Shown here in pieces: positions 26,922-34,165 of a stretch of 48,392 nucleotides of DNA. Origin of the DNA: Pseudarthrobacter sp. NamB4 (GTDB taxonomy: Bacteria; Actinomycetota; Actinomycetes; Actinomycetales; Micrococcaceae); contig NZ_VAHM01000022.1 in assembly GCF_005796185.1 (NCBI RefSeq), forward strand, positions 1 through 48,392, written 5' to 3'. How positions within the stretch are numbered: the first letter of the stretch is position 1; each line of letters opens with the position of its first letter. The position numbers and the translations under genes are program-made. Below the pieces are notes generated by a model, which worked only from the letters and a program-made list of their open reading frames with translations, did no database searches and was not told where the DNA came from.

Positions 26922-26941
26922 GAGAAGACACTACATCAGCA

Positions 26942-26957
26942 GACAGACCGGTCTGTC
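26942..26957. promoter_or_regulatory. Palindromic TetR operator
   Basis: GACAGACC directly followed by GGTCTGTC forms a perfect 16-bp palindrome 21 bp in front of the TetR gene start. It is the form and place expected for autoregulation by a TetR-family dimer. Binding itself is an inference. Confidence 0.65.
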
Positions 26958-27055
26958 CAAGGGGTAGGCCATAGGGCAGGAAACTGTTTGAAAAGTTGTT
27001 CTATCGTGATCATTTCAGGCGGGAATGGTGCGCTTCCACGCCCGGCTGGGGCTAG

Positions 27056-27590
27056 GGCGTGTCTCCTAAAGCTGTCAGCCAGATGCTGATTGCCCGGAGG
27101 ACTGCTCCGCCACGATAGGTGGGCGCGAGTTTGTCGTAGCGGGTTGCCAGTCCTCTCTGTCGAAAGCCGGAGGTCTGCCGCCCCTGGATCCACCTCGTTT
27201 TCGATGACCGGTCTGGTCGGATGGTTGCGGGTAACAGCGACGATGCCCCGGTCGAGAAGGTGGGCTCGGATGGCTTTGGATGAGTACGCCTTGTCGCCGC
27301 GGACTCGGTCCGGGCGGGTGCGTGGCCTGCCGGCCCGGTTGATCTTCAACTGGTCCGTCAGGTGGGTGAACATGGGTCCATCTCCGCCTTGGCCGCGGGC
27401 AACCAGAAGCACCAGCGGCCTGCCTCTGCCGTCAACCAAAGCGTGAATCTTTGTGCTCAAGCCACCGCGGGACCGCCCAATGCCGTGGTCGTCCGGTTCA
27501 GCAAACAGATTCATGTAATTCGCGCGCTCCCACTGTGGTGCGAGGAAGGTTGGTGCCATGCTGGTGGGCGCGGTGCACTGTTGAGTCAAC
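27056..27590 (-). mobile_element. Remnant of an IS5-type insertion sequence
   Basis: The block has a left end near 27056 (GGGCGTGTCTCC, just after the transposase stop on the minus strand) and breaks off at about 27590 where glycosyltransferase codons begin. The transposase N-terminus and second terminal repeat are absent, so about half of the element is left. No target duplication can be recognised. Confidence 0.65.
27057..27590 (-). pseudogene. IS5-family transposase, multiply frameshifted
   Basis: Transposase pieces occur in successive frames on the minus strand. First VDSTVHRAHQHGTNLPRT (one frame), then DDHGIGRSRGGLSTKIHALV and GRPRTRPDRVRGDKAYSSKAIRAHLLDRGI (second), then RKRGGSRGGRPPAFDRE (third), and finally RGLATRYDKLAPTYRGGAVL with the end LTALGDTP. 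These are the core motifs of the IS5/IS427-like DDE family. The segment that normally reads YRGRNVVERSFN, with the catalytic glutamate region, is deleted. At least three lesions and a missing N-terminus make it inactive. It separates the TetR gene from the truncated glycosyltransferase. Confidence 0.8.
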
Positions 27591-28080
27591 CGAATTTACC
27601 TGCTGCTGGGCATCCTGCCGGTCACCAGCCGGAGCTGGGACTTCTTCGTCCGCTTCATCCCTTTCATGGTGGTCAACCAGATCCTGTTTGCGGTCGCCGG
27701 CCGCGGCATCCCCACCTGGCGTGGCCAGCAGTACAGCCTGGCGCTGTTCCCCACCTGGATCAAGGCATGTTCGACGGCGGCGCGCAACGTCTGGTTCGGC
27801 CGTCCCCTCGGGTTCGCGGTCACTCCCAAAGGCCCGCCGGAGCGGCGGACCCAGCTGGAGCCTGATCCGGCCACAGATCGTGGTGTCCGTGCTGCTGGCG
27901 GTGGCTGCCGTCGTCGGAATTATCCGCTTGGCCACCGGCCTGGCAGAACCGCTGGGCGCACTGGTGAACGTCGCCTGGGTCATCTTCGACCTGGTGATCA
28001 TGAGCATCCTGGTTCGGGCAGTGCTCTATAAGGGCTACCAGCAGGCCCCAGAACCCGCAGATCAAGAAAAGGAGTCCTGA
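27591..28080 (+). pseudogene. Membrane glycosyltransferase (cellulose-synthase-like GT2), C-terminal remnant
   Basis: The frame starts abruptly at the IS5 edge with IYLLLGILPVTSRSWDFF and continues FIPFMVVNQILFAVAGRGIPTWRGQQYSLALFPTWIKA and VWFGRPLGFAVTPKG. This is the membrane and PilZ-adjacent end of a BcsA-like family 2 glycosyltransferase, with the TWRGQQYSLALFP stretch typical of it. At about 27835-27845 the sense shifts frame to SGGPSWSLIRPQIVVSVLLAVAAVVGII and then ends VLYKGYQQAPEPADQEKES at 28080. The catalytic domain (D, D, D, Q-x-x-R-W) is gone. Its stop overlaps the start of the STAS gene (TGATG), which shows that an operon existed. Confidence 0.75.
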
Positions 28081-28417
28081 TGGAATTCAGTTACGAGGTC
28101 CGAGATTAGTACGCGGAGGTCAAGGCGGACGGGCGGCTGAACATGGTTTCCGCGCCCAAGCTCCGCGAGTTCGTCACCGACGTCATCGCCGGCGGCTCGG
28201 CTCCAACCGGATAGTGGTGAACCTGAAAAATACGGCGTTCATGGATTCGTCCGGCCTCGGCGCGCTCATCGGCTGCCTCAAGGCGGCCCGCCAGGCAGGC
28301 GGAGACCTCCGCATCGCCGCCGTGCAGCCGCAGGTGAAGATGGTGCTGCAGCTGACCAGCATGGACAAGGTCCTCACGGCGTATGGCACAGCCGAAGAGG
28401 CGTTCAGCAATGACTGA
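28080..28417 (+). pseudogene. STAS-domain anti-anti-sigma factor with nonsense and frameshift
   Basis: The ATG at 28080 overlaps the glycosyltransferase stop. Translation gives MEFSYEVRD and then a TAG at 28107 where family members have glutamate. The same frame continues YAEVKADGRLNMVSAPKLREF and shifts by an indel near 28200-28205. It then reads IVVNLKNTAFMDSSGLGALIGCLKAARQAGGDLRIAAVQPQVKMVLQ and ends FSND. The phospho-acceptor motif DSSGLGAL is intact, and an internal start at 28214 could make a 67-residue fragment. The gene would have belonged to a partner-switching system with an anti-sigma kinase. Confidence 0.75.
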
Positions 28418-28550
28418 GGTCCTGGTGGCCCGCCACTTCCGCGGCCCTGCCGCCGAGGACGCCATCGGGTCCATCCACAACGACATGGACAGCCGCTGGC
28501 TGGACGCGGCAGTGACAGGCTCCTGCAGCGGTCGGATATCGCCGCGGTAG
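28410..28550 (+). pseudogene. Anti-sigma (RsbW-like) gene, N-terminal remnant
   Basis: A start codon overlaps the STAS stop and gives MTEVLVARHFRGPAAEDAIGSIHNDMDSRWLDAA before the sequence loses family character and stops at 28548. The beginning fits small GHKL ATP-binding anti-sigma factors that follow STAS genes in actinobacteria. The ATP-binding N and G boxes are missing. This is inferred mostly from order and overlap. Confidence 0.45.
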
Positions 28551-28660
28551 TTCAAGGAGGTGGCGAGGATACGAGCTCCACTACTCTCCGGGGATAATAC
28601 CGGCTGGGTGCGCACCGCTGTTGTAATGTCTTGACACCACGGCAAGCCTGCTTTTCAATA

Positions 28661-28696
28661 TTACGTATGCTGAAATAACAGTTCCATGATGCGGAA
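28661..28696 (+). promoter_or_regulatory. Paired IclR-type operator-like sites upstream of uraD-uraH
   Basis: TTACGTATGCTGAA (28661-28674) and TTCCATGATGCGGAA (28682-28696) start 21 bp apart, about 105-140 bp ahead of uraD. A TTGACA at 28631-28636 could be the -35 box, with the sites at or just after the -10 region, a repressing position. The region 28551-28800 contains no gene. Similar pairs precede dctA and hyi. Confidence 0.5.
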
Positions 28697-28800
28697 GCCC
28701 TGTAAGAATCGAAGTGCTCGCGGGGTGCCGGGCAGTCCGGCGTCCGCATAGCCGTCACCATGGATGCCAGCACATTTCCACCACCAAGGATCCCGACAGC

Positions 28801-29298
28801 ATGAAGCTTGCCGAATTCAACACCGCGGACCCCGCCAAGGCCGCTGACACCCTGAGGCCCTGCATCGACGTCACACGCTGGGTGGACGCGGTTGCCGCGG
28901 CACGCCCGTTCCCCAGCAAGGATGCGCTCCTGGACTTCGCGTCCGGCGCCGCCAGCCCCTTCACCCCTGCCGAGGTTGAGTCCGCCATGGCCCACCATCC
29001 GCGCATCGGGGAGCGTCCGACGGCGGCCACCGCCGAGGCGTCCATGTCACGTTCCGAGCAGGCCGGGGTGGACCCGGCGGATGCCGCACTTGCTAGCGCG
29101 CTGGCCCAGGGCAACAGGGACTACGAGGAGAAATTCGGCCGGGTCTTTTTGATCCGCGCCGCCGGACGCACAGCACCGGAAATCCTGGCGGCACTGAAGG
29201 AACGGCTTGCCAACTCCCCTGCCGAAGAAGACAGCATCGTGGCCCAGCAGCTGCGCGAAATCGCCGTACTCCGGCTTGAAGGACTGATTACCGAATGA
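28801..29298 (+). CDS. uraD: OHCU decarboxylase
   Basis: Decarboxylates 2-oxo-4-hydroxy-4-carboxy-5-ureidoimidazoline to S-allantoin, the last step from urate to allantoin. The protein has 165 residues and starts at the ATG at 28801, since codons before it are not family-like. All-helical family features are visible: LRPCIDVTRWVDAVAAARPF, then FTPAEVESAMAHHPRIGE with the catalytic histidine at 65 or 66, SRSEQAGVD, and NRDYEEKFGRVFLIRAAGR. The stop overlaps the uraH start (ATGA). Its promoter region carries operator-like sites shared with the gcl operon. No uricase gene is found in the window. Confidence 0.93.
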   Translation: MKLAEFNTADPAKAADTLRPCIDVTRWVDAVAAARPFPSKDALLDFASGAASPFTPAEVESAMAHHPRIGERPTAATAEASMSRSEQAGVDPADAALASALAQGNRDYEEKFGRVFLIRAAGRTAPEILAALKERLANSPAEEDSIVAQQLREIAVLRLEGLITE

Positions 29299-29633
29299 GC
29301 GTCTCGCATGTGACCACCCATATCCTCGACACCGGTGCCGGACGCCCGGCGGCGGGGGTCGCCGTCGTGCTTTACCAGAACGACGGCGGCACCTGGCAGA
29401 AGCTTGCCGCCTCCACTACCGACGCGGACGGCCGGGCGAAGGACCTTGGGCCGGAGCAGCTGGAGCCCGGGCACTACAAGCTCAACTTCGCCACCGGGAG
29501 CTACTACGCGGGCCTGCAGACGTCCACCTTCTTCCCCGAAGTGGACCTGGTGTTCGAGGTGACCGGCCCGGAACACTACCATGTCCCGCTCCTGCTGAGC
29601 CCGTTCGCCTACTCCACCTACCGCGGCAGCTGA
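29295..29633 (+). CDS. uraH: 5-hydroxyisourate hydrolase (transthyretin-like)
   Basis: Hydrolyses 5-hydroxyisourate, the uricase product, to OHCU. The 112-residue protein has the family start SHVTTHILDTGAGRPAAGV with the active-site histidine, a central arginine, and the diagnostic C-terminal YRGS (residues 109-112). It folds as the transthyretin beta-sandwich tetramer. Translation is coupled to uraD by a 4-bp overlap. The order uraD-uraH without the oxidase suggests that urate oxidase or a FAD urate hydroxylase is encoded elsewhere. Confidence 0.95.
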   Translation: MSVSHVTTHILDTGAGRPAAGVAVVLYQNDGGTWQKLAASTTDADGRAKDLGPEQLEPGHYKLNFATGSYYAGLQTSTFFPEVDLVFEVTGPEHYHVPLLLSPFAYSTYRGS

Positions 29634-29724
29634 CCCTCACCCGTTGCCCTGTCAGTCAAGGCGATCCCGTAGTTTTGTGCAGCCGTAACTGATAGGGCAA
29701 CGGCGGAAATGTAGGCTAGATGGC

Positions 29725-30039
29725 ATGTCTTCCGAAGAACTTCCGGCCGAGCGGCGCGAAATCACTGTCCGCCGCGCACCCAAATATGTGCCGTTCCTCA
29801 TACTGGGCGCACTGTTGGGCGTGGGGGCCGCAGCGGTGGCGGCCTTCTCGGTTCCCCCGAACCCCAGCTTCGACGCCGGGGCCGTTTTCGGGTTCTTCAT
29901 GGTGGCCTTCGCCGCCGCCGGCGCAATCCTCGGCGCCGTAGTGGCGCTGGTCCTGGACCGCCGCAGCATCAAGCGGCAGGAGCGGGCCGTCGTCGAACCC
30001 GTACCGGACTCCGAGCCAGACACGGACAGCCAGCCCTAG
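29725..30039 (+). CDS. Small two-helix membrane protein
   Basis: Protein of 104 residues with two predicted membrane helices (about residues 23-43, VPFLILGALLGVGAAAVAAFS, and 52-76, AVFGFFMVAFAAAGAILGAVVALVL). A basic EERREITVRRAPKY-like N-terminal stretch and an acidic C-terminal tail (VPDSEPDTDSQP) flank them. Function is unknown. Genes of this kind often lie just ahead of purF in arthrobacters, and here the gap to purF is 74 bp. Confidence 0.7.
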   Translation: MSSEELPAERREITVRRAPKYVPFLILGALLGVGAAAVAAFSVPPNPSFDAGAVFGFFMVAFAAAGAILGAVVALVLDRRSIKRQERAVVEPVPDSEPDTDSQP

Positions 30040-30113
30040 CCAGGCTGAACCGCTGCCCGGTCACAAACAGGCGGCCGGAAAAGTCATACCGCATAACGTG
30101 AGATAATCGACCA

Positions 30114-31784
30114 GTGGCACGCGGCGATGGAAAACTTTCCCATGATCTTCTCCCCGGCGAAAAGGGCCCGCAGGACGCCTGTGGCGTCTTCGGCGTCTGG
30201 GCACCAGGTGAAGAAGTAGCAAAACTTACCTATTACGGGCTGTATGCACTGCAGCACCGCGGTCAGGAGTCGGCTGGTATTGCCACCAGCGACGGCAAGC
30301 GGATCAACGTCTACAAAGACATGGGCCTCGTTTCCCAGGTCTTCGACGAGACCACGCTGAACACCCTGACCGGGCACCTGGCTGTGGGCCACTGCCGCTA
30401 CTCCACCACCGGTGCCAGCCACTGGGCCAACGCCCAACCCACCCTCGGCGCCACCAGCACCGGCACGGTGGCGCTGGCGCACAACGGCAACCTGACCAAT
30501 ACGGCCGAGCTCAACGCCATGATCCAGGAGCGCAACGGCGGCCAGCTCACCGGCGAAATGAAGCAGGGCAACACCTCGGACACCGCCCTTGTCACCGCCC
30601 TGCTGGAAGGCGAGCCCGGCAAGAGCCTCGAAGAAACCGCCATGGAGCTGCTGCCCAAGGTCAAGGGCGGCTTCTGCTTCGTCTTCATGGACGAGGGCAC
30701 CCTCTACGCCGCGCGGGACACCTACGGCATCCGCCCGTTGGTCCTGGGCCGGCTGGAGCGCGGCTGGGTGGTCGCCTCCGAGCAGTCGGGCCTCGCCACC
30801 GTGGGCGCCAGCTTCATCCGCGAAATCGAGCCGGGCGAATTCATCGCCATCGACGAGCAGGGTGTTCGCTCCCAGCGCTTCGCGGAGCCGACGCCGGCCG
30901 GCTGCGTTTTTGAGTACGTCTACCTTGCGCGTCCGGACGCCGCCATCGCCGGCCGGTCCGTGTACGAGTCACGCGTGGAGATGGGCCGCCAGCTGGCCCG
31001 CGAAAACACGCAGGTGGCGGACATCGTCATACCCGTTCCTGAGTCCGGCACCCCTGCCGCCGTGGGCTACGCCGAAGAGTCCGGCATTCCGTTCGCGCAC
31101 GGCTTCGTCAAAAACTCCTACGTGGGCCGCACCTTCATCCAGCCGTCGCAGACCCTGCGCCAGCTGGGCATCCGGCTCAAGCTCAATGCCCTTGAATCCG
31201 TGATCCGCGGCAAGCGCGTGGTGGTGGTGGACGACTCCATCGTCCGCGGCAACACCCAGCGCGCCATTGTACGGATGCTCCGCGAGGCCGGTGCAGCCGC
31301 CGTCCACGTCAAGATTTCCTCCCCGCCCGTGCAGTGGCCCTGCTTCTACGGCATCGACTTTGCCTCCCGCGCCGAGTTGATCGCCAACGGCGCCACCATC
31401 GAGGAAATCTCCCAGGCCATCGGCGCCGACTCGCTGGCCTACATCTCCGAAGACGGGATGATTGGCGCCACCCGGCAGCCGCGCGAACGCCTCTGCACCG
31501 CATGCTTCACGGGCAAGTACCCCATCACGCTCCCCGACGCAGACAAACTCGGCAAGAACCTGCTGGAGCGCAAGGACCTGGGCGGCCTGAAGCCTTCGCC
31601 CTCCGCGCTTCCGGGCGAAACCGCAGCACTGGCCGTCGATTCCACGGAGGACCCGGCAGAGAAGTCCGGGGCCACCGGCTGTGATCCGGGGCCGGACTCC
31701 GAGTTTGAAAACCTGCTGACCGAAGCCGACATCGTGCCAGACGTACACGCCGCCACCGGCGCTGACAAGAAAGAGTCCGTATGA
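30114..31784 (+). CDS. purF: Amidophosphoribosyltransferase
   Basis: First committed enzyme of purine synthesis, transferring glutamine amide nitrogen to PRPP. It has 556 residues from a GTG start. After a 22-residue propeptide the glutaminase nucleophile is Cys23 (DACGVFGVW), followed by the Ntn-hydrolase domain (GHCRYSTTG, HNGNLTN). The PRPP-binding loop is VVVVDDSIVRGNTQ. Cysteines in CVFEYVY, PCFYGIDF and CTACFTG match the ligands of the 4Fe-4S cluster found in the Bacillus-type enzyme. A C-terminal acidic tail of about 45 residues is longer than usual. The stop overlaps purM by 4 bp. Confidence 0.97.
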   Translation: MARGDGKLSHDLLPGEKGPQDACGVFGVWAPGEEVAKLTYYGLYALQHRGQESAGIATSDGKRINVYKDMGLVSQVFDETTLNTLTGHLAVGHCRYSTTGASHWANAQPTLGATSTGTVALAHNGNLTNTAELNAMIQERNGGQLTGEMKQGNTSDTALVTALLEGEPGKSLEETAMELLPKVKGGFCFVFMDEGTLYAARDTYGIRPLVLGRLERGWVVASEQSGLATVGASFIREIEPGEFIAIDEQGVRSQRFAEPTPAGCVFEYVYLARPDAAIAGRSVYESRVEMGRQLARENTQVADIVIPVPESGTPAAVGYAEESGIPFAHGFVKNSYVGRTFIQPSQTLRQLGIRLKLNALESVIRGKRVVVVDDSIVRGNTQRAIVRMLREAGAAAVHVKISSPPVQWPCFYGIDFASRAELIANGATIEEISQAIGADSLAYISEDGMIGATRQPRERLCTACFTGKYPITLPDADKLGKNLLERKDLGGLKPSPSALPGETAALAVDSTEDPAEKSGATGCDPGPDSEFENLLTEADIVPDVHAATGADKKESV

Positions 31785-32944
31785 CTTCCGCCGCCCCCGC
31801 CTCAGGCAACACATCCGATCCGAACGCAGGCGGCATCACCTACGCCTCCGCCGGCGTGGACGTTGAAGCCGGGGACCTCGCCGTCGAGCTTATGAAGGGT
31901 GCCGTCAAGGCCACCCACAACTCATCGGTGATCGGCGGGGTGGGCGGCTTTGCTGGCCTCTACGACGTCTCAAAACTGCTGACCTACAAGAAGCCGCTGC
32001 TGGCCACCTCCACGGACGGTGTGGGCACCAAGGTTGCGATCGCGCAGGCCATGGACATCCATGACACCATCGGGTTCGACCTGGTGGGCATGGTGGTGGA
32101 TGACATCGTGGTGGTGGGTGCCGAGCCCCTCTACATGACCGACTACATTGCCTGCGGCAAGGTGGTGCCCGAGCGCATCGCGGACATCGTCCGCGGCATC
32201 GCCGCAGCCTGCTCCGTTGCAGGGACGGCGCTGGTGGGCGGCGAAACCGCTGAGCACCCCGGCCTGCTGGGCGAGCACGAGTACGACGTTGCGGGGGCAG
32301 CCACCGGAGTCATCGAGGCCGACAACCTGCTGGGCCCGGAGCGCGTCAGCGCCGGGGACGTGGTGATCGGCATGGCTTCCTCGGGCCTGCACTCCAACGG
32401 CTACTCCTTGGTGCGCCGCGTGATCAACCACGCCGGTTGGGCACTGGACCGCCAGGTCTCCGAACTGGGCCGCACCCTGGGCGAGGAACTCCTGGAGCCC
32501 ACTCGCGTCTACGCAGCGGACTGCCTGGACCTTGCCCGCGCCTTCCCCGTCACGGGCAGTGCCGCTGTCCACGGCTTCAGCCACGTCACCGGCGGCGGCC
32601 TGGCCGCGAATCTGGCCCGCGTCCTCCCCCAGGGACTGGTGGCCACCGTTGACCGTGCCACCTGGGAACTGCCGGCCATCTTCAAGCTCGTGTCCGAACT
32701 GGGCAACGTGCCGCTGGCAGACCTGGAACGCACGCTTAACCTCGGCGTGGGCATGGTTGCCATCGTGTCCCCCGAAGCTGCGGATGCCGCCGTCGCCCGC
32801 CTGAACGAGCGCGGCCTCCCGTCCTGGATCATGGGCACGGTCACCGAGGACTCCGAGTCCATTCTCAAGTCCGGCCCCGACTACGTTCAGGGCGCCAAGG
32901 GCGTCGACGGCGGCGCGGTCCGCCTGGTCAACGCCTACGCCTAA
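31781..32944 (+). CDS. purM: Phosphoribosylformylglycinamidine cyclo-ligase
   Basis: Closes the imidazole ring to give AIR in purine synthesis, using ATP. The 387-residue protein has the PurM features ITYASAGVDVEAGD, the glycine-rich NSSVIGGVGGFAGLYDV, STDGVGTKVAIA, DDIVVVGAEPLYMTDYIACGK and a late SGLHSNGYSLVRRV. It is slightly longer than the typical 340-350 because of an N-terminal extension of about 25 residues. It overlaps purF by ATGA, a common actinobacterial pair. A perfect terminator hairpin lies 33 bp after its stop. Confidence 0.97.
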   Translation: MTSAAPASGNTSDPNAGGITYASAGVDVEAGDLAVELMKGAVKATHNSSVIGGVGGFAGLYDVSKLLTYKKPLLATSTDGVGTKVAIAQAMDIHDTIGFDLVGMVVDDIVVVGAEPLYMTDYIACGKVVPERIADIVRGIAAACSVAGTALVGGETAEHPGLLGEHEYDVAGAATGVIEADNLLGPERVSAGDVVIGMASSGLHSNGYSLVRRVINHAGWALDRQVSELGRTLGEELLEPTRVYAADCLDLARAFPVTGSAAVHGFSHVTGGGLAANLARVLPQGLVATVDRATWELPAIFKLVSELGNVPLADLERTLNLGVGMVAIVSPEAADAAVARLNERGLPSWIMGTVTEDSESILKSGPDYVQGAKGVDGGAVRLVNAYA

Positions 32945-32976
32945 CTGTTTCTTCTTGCGCCCCTGATGGCGCCAAT

Positions 32977-33014
32977 CCTGGCCGCCCCTACGAAGCTTCA
33001 TAGGGGCGGCCAGG
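32977..33014 (+). terminator. Strong hairpin after purM
   Basis: A perfect 14-bp stem (32977-32990 with 33001-33014) with a 10-base loop starts 33 bp after the purM stop. It is GC-rich and probably ends the purF-purM transcript, keeping it apart from the repeat patch and the next operon. Confidence 0.75.
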
Positions 33015-33045
33015 CGTTTGCCCCCCCGACGCCCCACCACCTCCC

Positions 33046-33188
33046 GCGGCTTTTCTGCCAACCCTCTCTCAGATCATGCGGCTTTTCCGGCAACGCTCTC
33101 TCAGATCATGCGGCTTTTCCGGCAACGCTCTCTCAGGAGTGATAGAGCGTTTGTGGAGATGCCGCATCAAGTGAGAGAGCGTTCGGCC
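33046..33188. repeat. 32-bp-period repeat patch with a switch of orientation
   Basis: Three direct copies of a 32-bp unit follow each other without spacers (33046-33077, 33078-33109, 33110-33141). Copies 2 and 3 are identical over their first 26 bases, and copy 1 differs at a few positions. The same unit then continues inverted and diverged at 33140-33171, with a partial inverted copy at 33172-33188. The shared core is AACGCTCTCTCA, read as TGAGAGAGCGTT in the inverted half. The 32-bp phase is kept through the switch. There are no spacers, so this is not CRISPR. It lies between the purM terminator and a regulated promoter; the function is unknown. Confidence 0.8.
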
Positions 33189-33194
33189 ATTAGA

Positions 33195-33235
33195 TGAGAA
33201 TAATTATTGACAGCATTGGTTCGACCCCTGATAGT
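33195..33235 (+). promoter_or_regulatory. Zur/Fur-like box overlapping a strong promoter
   Basis: TGAGAATAATTATTGACA (33195-33212) is built around the perfect palindrome AATAATTATT (33199-33208) and matches the actinobacterial Zur/Fur form TGAxAATxATTxT. It overlaps a consensus -35 (TTGACA, 33207-33212). A -10-like GATAGT (33230-33235) follows after 17 bp, about 20 bp ahead of the ATPase start at 33257. A metal-bound repressor here would block RNA polymerase. Which metal is inferred, not seen. Confidence 0.65.
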
Positions 33236-33256
33236 CCTGCCACGCAACGATGTCCC

Positions 33257-34165
33257 ATGCCTGCACCCACCCTGTCCGTGAAGAACCTCTCGCTATCCAG
33301 CGACAGCCGGAACTTGGTTGAGTCTCTGACGTTCTCATTGGCAGCCGGCGAGCGTGTTGCACTGCTCCGCGCTTCGAACGGCATCTCCTTTGCCTACCCA
33401 AGGAGCGGCTTCCGCACCGGCCGGCAGCCCACCCTCCAAAACATCAATCTGAGCCTGTCCCCCGGCACCAGCACGGCGCTGGTGGCAAGTTCCGGCTCCG
33501 GCAAGTCCACGCTGGTGCGGATTCTGCTGGCACTGGCCAAGCCGTCCACCGGCACGGTGAGTTTGGGCGGGGAGGAAGTGAAGCCGGGCCCGGTCCGGAC
33601 GTTGCGCCAGTACCGGCGGGCGGTGCAGTACATTCCGCAGAACCCGGCCGGCAGCCTTGATCCGCGGATGACCGTCTCCCAGCTGCTGAGGGAGCCCCTG
33701 CGGCAGCTTCGGGTGGAGGGAAACCAGCGTCTGGTTACCGAGGCGCTGGAACGCGTGCAAGTGCCGGCCGCGATGCTGGAACGCCGCCCGGGAGAGCTGT
33801 CCGGCGGGCAGAAGCAGCGGATGGCCATCGCCCGCGCGCTGATGGTCCCACCGGCCTACCTGCGCGCGGACGAACCCGTCAGCGGTCTGGACCTTCCCCT
33901 GCGGGACACTGTTCTCGCGCTGCTGGAGAACCTGGTCCATGAGGAGGGGCTGGGACTGCTCCTGGTGACCCACGGCCTCGTCACCGCCGCCAGGATGTGC
34001 GGCAGCACGGAGGTCCTCTCGCAAGGCCGGATCGTTGAGCACGCGCCCACACGCCAAGTCCTGGAGAAGCCGAGAAGCTCCGCGGGCGCGGCCCTGGAGC
34101 AGGCTTCGGCAGCCATGCAGTCCACCCTGCGTCCCAAGAGTGACCTTACGGCGGCCACAGCATGA
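33257..34165 (+). CDS. ABC transporter ATP-binding protein with internal deletion (oligopeptide/nickel type)
   Basis: Open frame of 302 residues from the ATG at 33257; an earlier ATG at 33194 lies inside the promoter box and is excluded. The first 36 residues (TLSVKNLSLSSDSRNLVE... AAGERVALL) are the opening of one nucleotide-binding domain that breaks off just before its Walker A. The frame then jumps to the start of another domain (NGISFAYPRSGF...). That domain has Walker A ASSGSGKST, with the first glycine changed to alanine, a Q-loop, the signature LSGGQKQRMAIARAL, Walker B (AYLRADEP, usually LLIADEP) and an H-loop VTHG. It resembles DppF/OppF/CntF proteins. I read it as an in-frame fusion left by deletion in a double ATPase, or in two neighbouring ATPase genes. 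Confidence 0.75.
   Translation: MPAPTLSVKNLSLSSDSRNLVESLTFSLAAGERVALLRASNGISFAYPRSGFRTGRQPTLQNINLSLSPGTSTALVASSGSGKSTLVRILLALAKPSTGTVSLGGEEVKPGPVRTLRQYRRAVQYIPQNPAGSLDPRMTVSQLLREPLRQLRVEGNQRLVTEALERVQVPAAMLERRPGELSGGQKQRMAIARALMVPPAYLRADEPVSGLDLPLRDTVLALLENLVHEEGLGLLLVTHGLVTAARMCGSTEVLSQGRIVEHAPTRQVLEKPRSSAGAALEQASAAMQSTLRPKSDLTAATA

Noticed and set aside
33046..33188. Possible CRISPR array
   Set aside because: The 32-bp units are contiguous with no unique spacers, the orientation flips, and no cas gene is present.
33194..33256. Upstream ATG at 33194 as the start of the ABC ATPase
   Set aside because: It lies inside the Zur/Fur-like box and upstream of the predicted transcription start; the ATG at 33257 fits both promoter and protein family.
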